From Bryopsis sp. KO-2023 (taxonomy: Eukaryota > Chlorophyta > Ulvophyceae > Bryopsidales > Bryopsidaceae), in contig BSYQ01000010.1 of the NCBI GenBank assembly GCA_030272585.1, positions 2,852,001 to 2,916,000 on the forward strand: DNA of 64,000 bases, given 5' to 3'. Numbering within the stretch: position 1 is the stretch's first letter; each line of letters begins with the position of its first letter. Both the position numbers and the translations under genes were made by a program. Below are positions 60,401 through 64,000 of the stretch, one piece after another. The notes beneath the pieces are model-generated. The model worked only from the letters and a program-made list of their open reading frames with translations. It had not been told where the DNA came from and did not search any database.

Positions 60401-63400
60401 CCTGGGCACACCCTCTTGATCTCCCGGGTGGCCCGGATGAAATCCACAGCATAGTTGTTATGCTCGGATAGACCAGTCCCCACTGTCAAAATATTGGGGT
60501 CGAACACTACATCTTGGGGATCGAATCCGACATCCTCCACCAGAATTTTGTATGCTCGTTGGCATATGCGAACCTTGTCGGCATATCCAGCGGCTTGACC
60601 CTCCTCATCGAAAGCCATTACCACCACAGCCGCCCCGTGTTTTTTCACGATGTTTGCATGCTCCCGGAATTTCTCTTCCCCTTCTTTCAGTGAGATGGAA
60701 TTGACGATGCACTTTCCTTGACTGCACTTCAGCCCGTTCTCCACGATGAAGAATTTGGAGGAATCAACCATGAAAGGTATCCTGCTCGTTTCAGGATCGC
60801 TCACCAACAGATTCACAAATTTGGTCATGGCAGCACCCCCGTCGATCAACCCATCGTCCATGTTTATATCCAAGATATCCGCCCCTTGTTGAACCTGCTT
60901 CAGAGCTATGGAATGTGCCTTGTCGTAGTCGCCATCCACAATGGCTTTTTTGTACATGATGGATCCAGCAACATTGCACCTTTCCCCAACATTCAAAAAG
61001 GTTTTCCGCATGTTCGTTTCATCAGGATAGTAGTTCAATGGCTCCAGGCCACTCAGCTTCATGACATTGTCAATCTCGTGTGTTTCCCTGGGCTCATATT
61101 CCTTGCTCATTTTCACCACTGCTGCTATGTGGTCGGGTGTGGATCCACAGCAACCACCCAAAGCATTCACAATGCGATCTTCACAGAACGGCTGCAACTC
61201 ATCGGCCATTTCTTGAGGCTTCTGGTCATATCCCCCCATGGCATTCGGCAATCCAGCATTCGGATAAGCAAACACATAACAATCACTGCACTTGCCCAGG
61301 TTCTCCACATATGGTTTCATGTCTGTTGCTCCAAGGGCGCAGTTCAATCCGATGGCAAAAGGTTTTGCATGTCGAACACTGTTCCAGAATGCCTCATTCG
61401 TCTGACCACTCAGGGTTCTCCCAGACATATCAACGATAGTACCACTGATCATCACAGGGATTCTGATGCCCTTATCCTCGAAAAATTTCTCCAGGGCAAA
61501 AATGGCGGCTTTGGAATTCTGTGTGTCGAAAATGGTCTCCACCAAGAACAAGTCCACCCCTCCATCGTACAAACCGATGCACTGATCATAGTAAGCATCT
61601 ACAACCTCATCGTATGTGATACCCCGAAACGCAGGGTTTTCAACAGATGGTGAGACTGACAGAGTCTTGTTGGTAGGCCCAATGGCTCCAGCCACAAATT
61701 TGTCTTCTCCAGGATGATCCTTCATGTAAGCTGCAGTACATTTCTTGGCAAGTTCAGCAGCGGTTTTGTTGATCAGGTACACCTCCTCCTTGGCTTCCAG
61801 AGCATAGTCTGCCTGAGAGATGGATGTGCCATTGAACGTGTTTGTCTCCAGGATATCCGCCCCAGCCTCCAAATATGCCGTGTGGATTTCAGCGATCACG
61901 TCAGGCCTGGTAATCACCAACAGATCATTGTTTCCTTGCAGCTCACTGCCGTGATTCTTGTACCGCTCCCCCCTGAAGTCTGCTTCCTTCAGCTTGTATT
62001 GCTGGATGGCTGTGCCCATAGCACCATCAATATAGGCGATTCTCTTGGAGAAGATCGCCTCCAGCTTGTCGAACGTATCTGTCCGTCGCAAAGGATCCAC
62101 ATATGGTTTGTATTCTGGGACAGGAGGCAGATTTTCCTCTGGAGCGAGGGTATCCACATTGTCAGGAACAGGGTTCTCTCTCGGTGGGATCTTGACCTGC
62201 CCCTGGCCGCCAAGTTTGACAACCGCAGTAGGCTTGCTCTTTGGATCAATGGTGGCGGCATACTCCAAGAGCCTTTCGGTTCCATTTTCACATCGGTTCA
62301 GAAGCACATCTTCAATGAAAGTGAGCAACTCCTTGTCAAGCTTCTCATAGGCATCATTCTTGACCTAAGGGACACAACCACTGGTTTATTACTTTGGAGG
62401 AATCACGGCGATGGTTTTTTTTCAGTCCATAAATAAATGGCATCAGTTCAGTTCAGATTGTCTGATTCAGCGTTTTCTGTCAGCTAGGTATTGGGCTTTT
62501 GTTGTCGTACGGATGGTATCAGTATATTGTTAAACTGATAGGATGATGCAGGCGCTCCACGGAACAATGAACTCTACTCATCTCAGCTCACACATGGAAT
62601 CATCATGAATCACATGACCAATGGTTTTACAACTGCATCGTTCGTTGTGGGGCCCTCGTCAAATTCAGGCGTGTCTCTATGTTTGACCCTTGTTCACAGA
62701 GAGAGAGAGAGAGAGAGTAGAGGCCAGCTTTCGGAGCACAAATACAGTCTGGAAGGTAGTATTATTTCAACCTACCTTCCCTGAATTTTACACGAAAAAA
62801 AAAAAAGGTACTCTGAAACTGTACAGTTACACCACTATGCAGGCCATCGGATACTGTGACAGGCTGTTCGCTGAGCAAAACTGCCAGGAGCAGAAGTTTT
62901 ACCCAGAGGAGCCCACTGCTTACTGATTCCGGACTTCGGCTAATAAGTGTGTGGATGAACGGCCAATGAAATGAAAAGAGAATACGAAACGATAGAATTT
63001 TTTTGTGTTTGGACATTAGCTGGTGGCGATTGGTGGCTGCGTTTCTTACACCACCCTTTTCACCTGCGATGAAGAAAAATCTGGTCCTCAAGTCATTTTA
63101 TACAGAATGATTCGAACGCGTGCGCGTATGGGCAGAGCAAGTGTCAGACATCGCATCGTAAATCGATTGGTTATTAAGCCTGAAAAGTCAACCCCACCCC
63201 ATTCAGGGTTATTGAGCCGTGTCTACTGGAGCAACCAATGTCCCAGGCAGACTTTCATTGAAACGACAGTTTCTCATACACGAGATGTCGAGCACTTTGG
63301 TATTTTGATCCCCCACTGTGCTCCTAATCTTTCACTGCCTTTGTTGTTCCTCTCCGAAAGAAATAAAAACAAAAAAATGACAAATTCTGCACAGTCCAAC

Positions 63401-64000
63401 AAAACGTGAGCTTGCATGCTGACGATCTTCATACATGCTTGGGTTCTTATGCTTGGGTTCTTGACCTTGGTAGGAAAAACAAGTGAACAGATGGATTAGT
63501 ATCACCCTACGTTACCCCCAAATATTTGGATTGAATCGTACCTGAACAGTGTTTACAATCCCCATGTCCATTCCCGCCTTGCATGCGTAATGGAGAAAAG
63601 CGCTGTGGAATCCTCTCCTCACAGGTTCATTTCCACGGAATGAAAAAGCAATGTTGGAAACTCCTCCACTGATCTTACACCCTGGGCAAACCCTCTTGAT
63701 CTCCCGGGTGGCTCGAATAAAGTCCACAGCATAGTTGTTGTGCTCGGATAGACCAGTCCCCACTGTTAAAATATTGGGGTCGAACACTACATCTTGGGGA
63801 TCGAATCCAACATCCTCCACCAGAATCTTGTATGCTCGTTGACAGATGCGAACCTTGTCGGCATATCCAGCGGCTTGACCCTCCTCATCGAAGGCCATCA
63901 CCACCACAGCCGCTCCATGTCGTTTCACGATATTTGCATGCTCTCGGAATTTCTCTTCTCCCTCCTTCAGTGAGATAGAATTGACAATGCATTTTCCCTG
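54477..64000 (-). CDS. metH: cobalamin-dependent methionine synthase with repeated substrate modules (5' end outside window)
   Basis: Transfers methyl from methyl-tetrahydrofolate to homocysteine through B12. Minus-strand exons 64000-63542 (partial), 62364-60262, 58937-55870, 55761-55488, 55351-54911 and 54764-54477 (TGA) are in phase. C-terminal parts are ordinary: cap helices ([20 protein letters not shown]), B12 domain with cobalt-ligand motif DVHDIG (58937-55870 exon), and reactivation domain with [15 protein letters not shown]. Upstream, the homocysteine domain (zinc ligands in GLNCALG and [17 protein letters not shown]) and folate domain ([35 protein letters not shown]) occur in at least three tandem modules, each module preceded by the [20 protein letters not shown] linker. 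Both complete modules are exactly 701 codons. E. coli MetH (1227 residues) has one of each domain. All catalytic motifs look intact in each copy. B12 must come from outside or from bacteria. Confidence 0.93.
56835..58937 (-). repeat. metH module 3, fused in one exon to the cap and B12 domains
   Basis: Same length and order as module 2. Its end (NTIQ then [20 protein letters not shown]) shows the original continuation into the cap domain, with CAA at the place where modules 1 and 2 have CAG followed by an intron. Confidence 0.9.
59540..59793. mobile_element. MITE-like inverted-repeat element in a metH intron
   Basis: The left end (CCTGTTACTCCGACCCTGTT and on) is the reverse complement of the right end at about 59766-59793. 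A second matching block just inside (TGTCTGAC near 59577; TCTGACAT near 59752) suggests arms of roughly 45 bp. The 250-bp element holds GCGCGCCGG repeats and a short telomere-like array. No ORF. Confidence 0.6.
59713..59734. repeat. interstitial plant-type telomere motif
   Basis: About three units of CCCTAAA in tandem (TAACCCTAAACCCTAAACCC), inside the inverted-repeat element. It is too short to be a chromosome end here. Confidence 0.7.
59808..59893. repeat. intron segment homologous to 63254-63339
   Basis: About 86 bp (TTCATTGAATCAACAGTATG and on) matches the intron before module 2 at 63254-63339 with scattered differences. This shows the intron was duplicated together with the metH module. 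The two introns also share their 3' ends beside the exon starts 58937 and 62364. Confidence 0.7.
60262..62364 (-). repeat. metH module 2: linker + homocysteine domain + folate domain exon
   Basis: A single 2103-nt phase-0 exon. It is paralogous to 58937-56835 in the next exon (also 2103 nt) and to the partial exon 63542-64000. By my count it differs from module 3 at about 17 of 701 residues, 12 of them in the first 90-residue linker, while silent differences are many. Confidence 0.9.
63542..64000 (-). repeat. metH module 1, partial (continues beyond window)
   Basis: The last 153 codons of a module. It ends in [11 protein letters not shown] and a GTACGA donor, matching the end of module 2. 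It runs off the window edge in frame. Confidence 0.88.

Noticed and set aside
60718..61653. 311-codon and other long plus-strand frames opposite metH (also 57486-58226, 61714-62436, 55842-56447)
   Set aside because: They mirror conserved metH coding sequence and recur in the paralogous modules at matching positions, so they are by-products of its codon use.
56835..64000. Assembly duplication as the cause of the repeated metH modules
   Set aside because: The modules differ at many silent sites and their introns have diverged, so they are not identical reads placed twice.

Overview
The window is nuclear DNA of a eukaryote. Genes are broken by many GT-AG introns that are typically T-rich before the acceptor. 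Intergenic DNA is AT-rich and full of homopolymer runs of all four bases. A plastid-lipid-associated (PAP/fibrillin) protein, a plant-type KAPA synthase and a short plant-type telomere motif (CCCTAAA) point to a plastid-bearing alga or related protist. I cannot name the species. Exon borders below were placed by hand from splice sites and reading phase.

Layout. 0.5-3.6 kb (+): an MFSD6-like transporter. 4.8-8.3 kb: three small unrecognised genes. 10.7-12.8 kb (-): PAP/fibrillin. 14.4-15.9 kb (+): a small gene with a basic nuclear-localisation-like motif. 19.1-22.6 kb: a 3.4-kb dispersed repeat (copy A) carrying a membrane/coiled-coil ORF and a tRNA-like fold. 23.5-24.2 kb (+): a small membrane-anchored protein. 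25.0-29.2 kb (+): 8-amino-7-oxononanoate (KAPA) synthase of biotin synthesis, ending in the peroxisomal signal SKL. 30.2-31.9 kb: a short, less AT-rich island with an intact intronless cyclodipeptide synthase (CDPS), an inverted decayed second CDPS copy and an SRA/YDG-like fragment. 35.3-41.7 kb (-): a 12-exon TRP/Flc-like membrane protein. 43.2-47.3 kb: repeat fragments and copy B of the dispersed repeat, whose ORF is frameshifted. 48.0-48.3 kb (-): an 80-residue helix-turn-helix protein. 49.3-53.2 kb (-): a long coiled-coil protein. 53.4-53.7 kb (+): a small ORF. 54.5 kb to the window end (-): cobalamin-dependent methionine synthase.

The two strongest discoveries are these. (1) The methionine synthase gene contains at least three tandem copies of a homocysteine-binding plus folate-binding module ahead of a single B12 domain and a single reactivation domain. 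The two complete modules are both exactly 701 codons, nearly identical in protein but clearly diverged at silent sites. (2) A cyclodipeptide synthase, a tRNA-dependent enzyme family that is mainly bacterial, lies in this intron-rich eukaryotic DNA with its catalytic residues at the expected spacing. The tRNA-like element lacking an anticodon arm inside the dispersed repeat is a third point worth testing.
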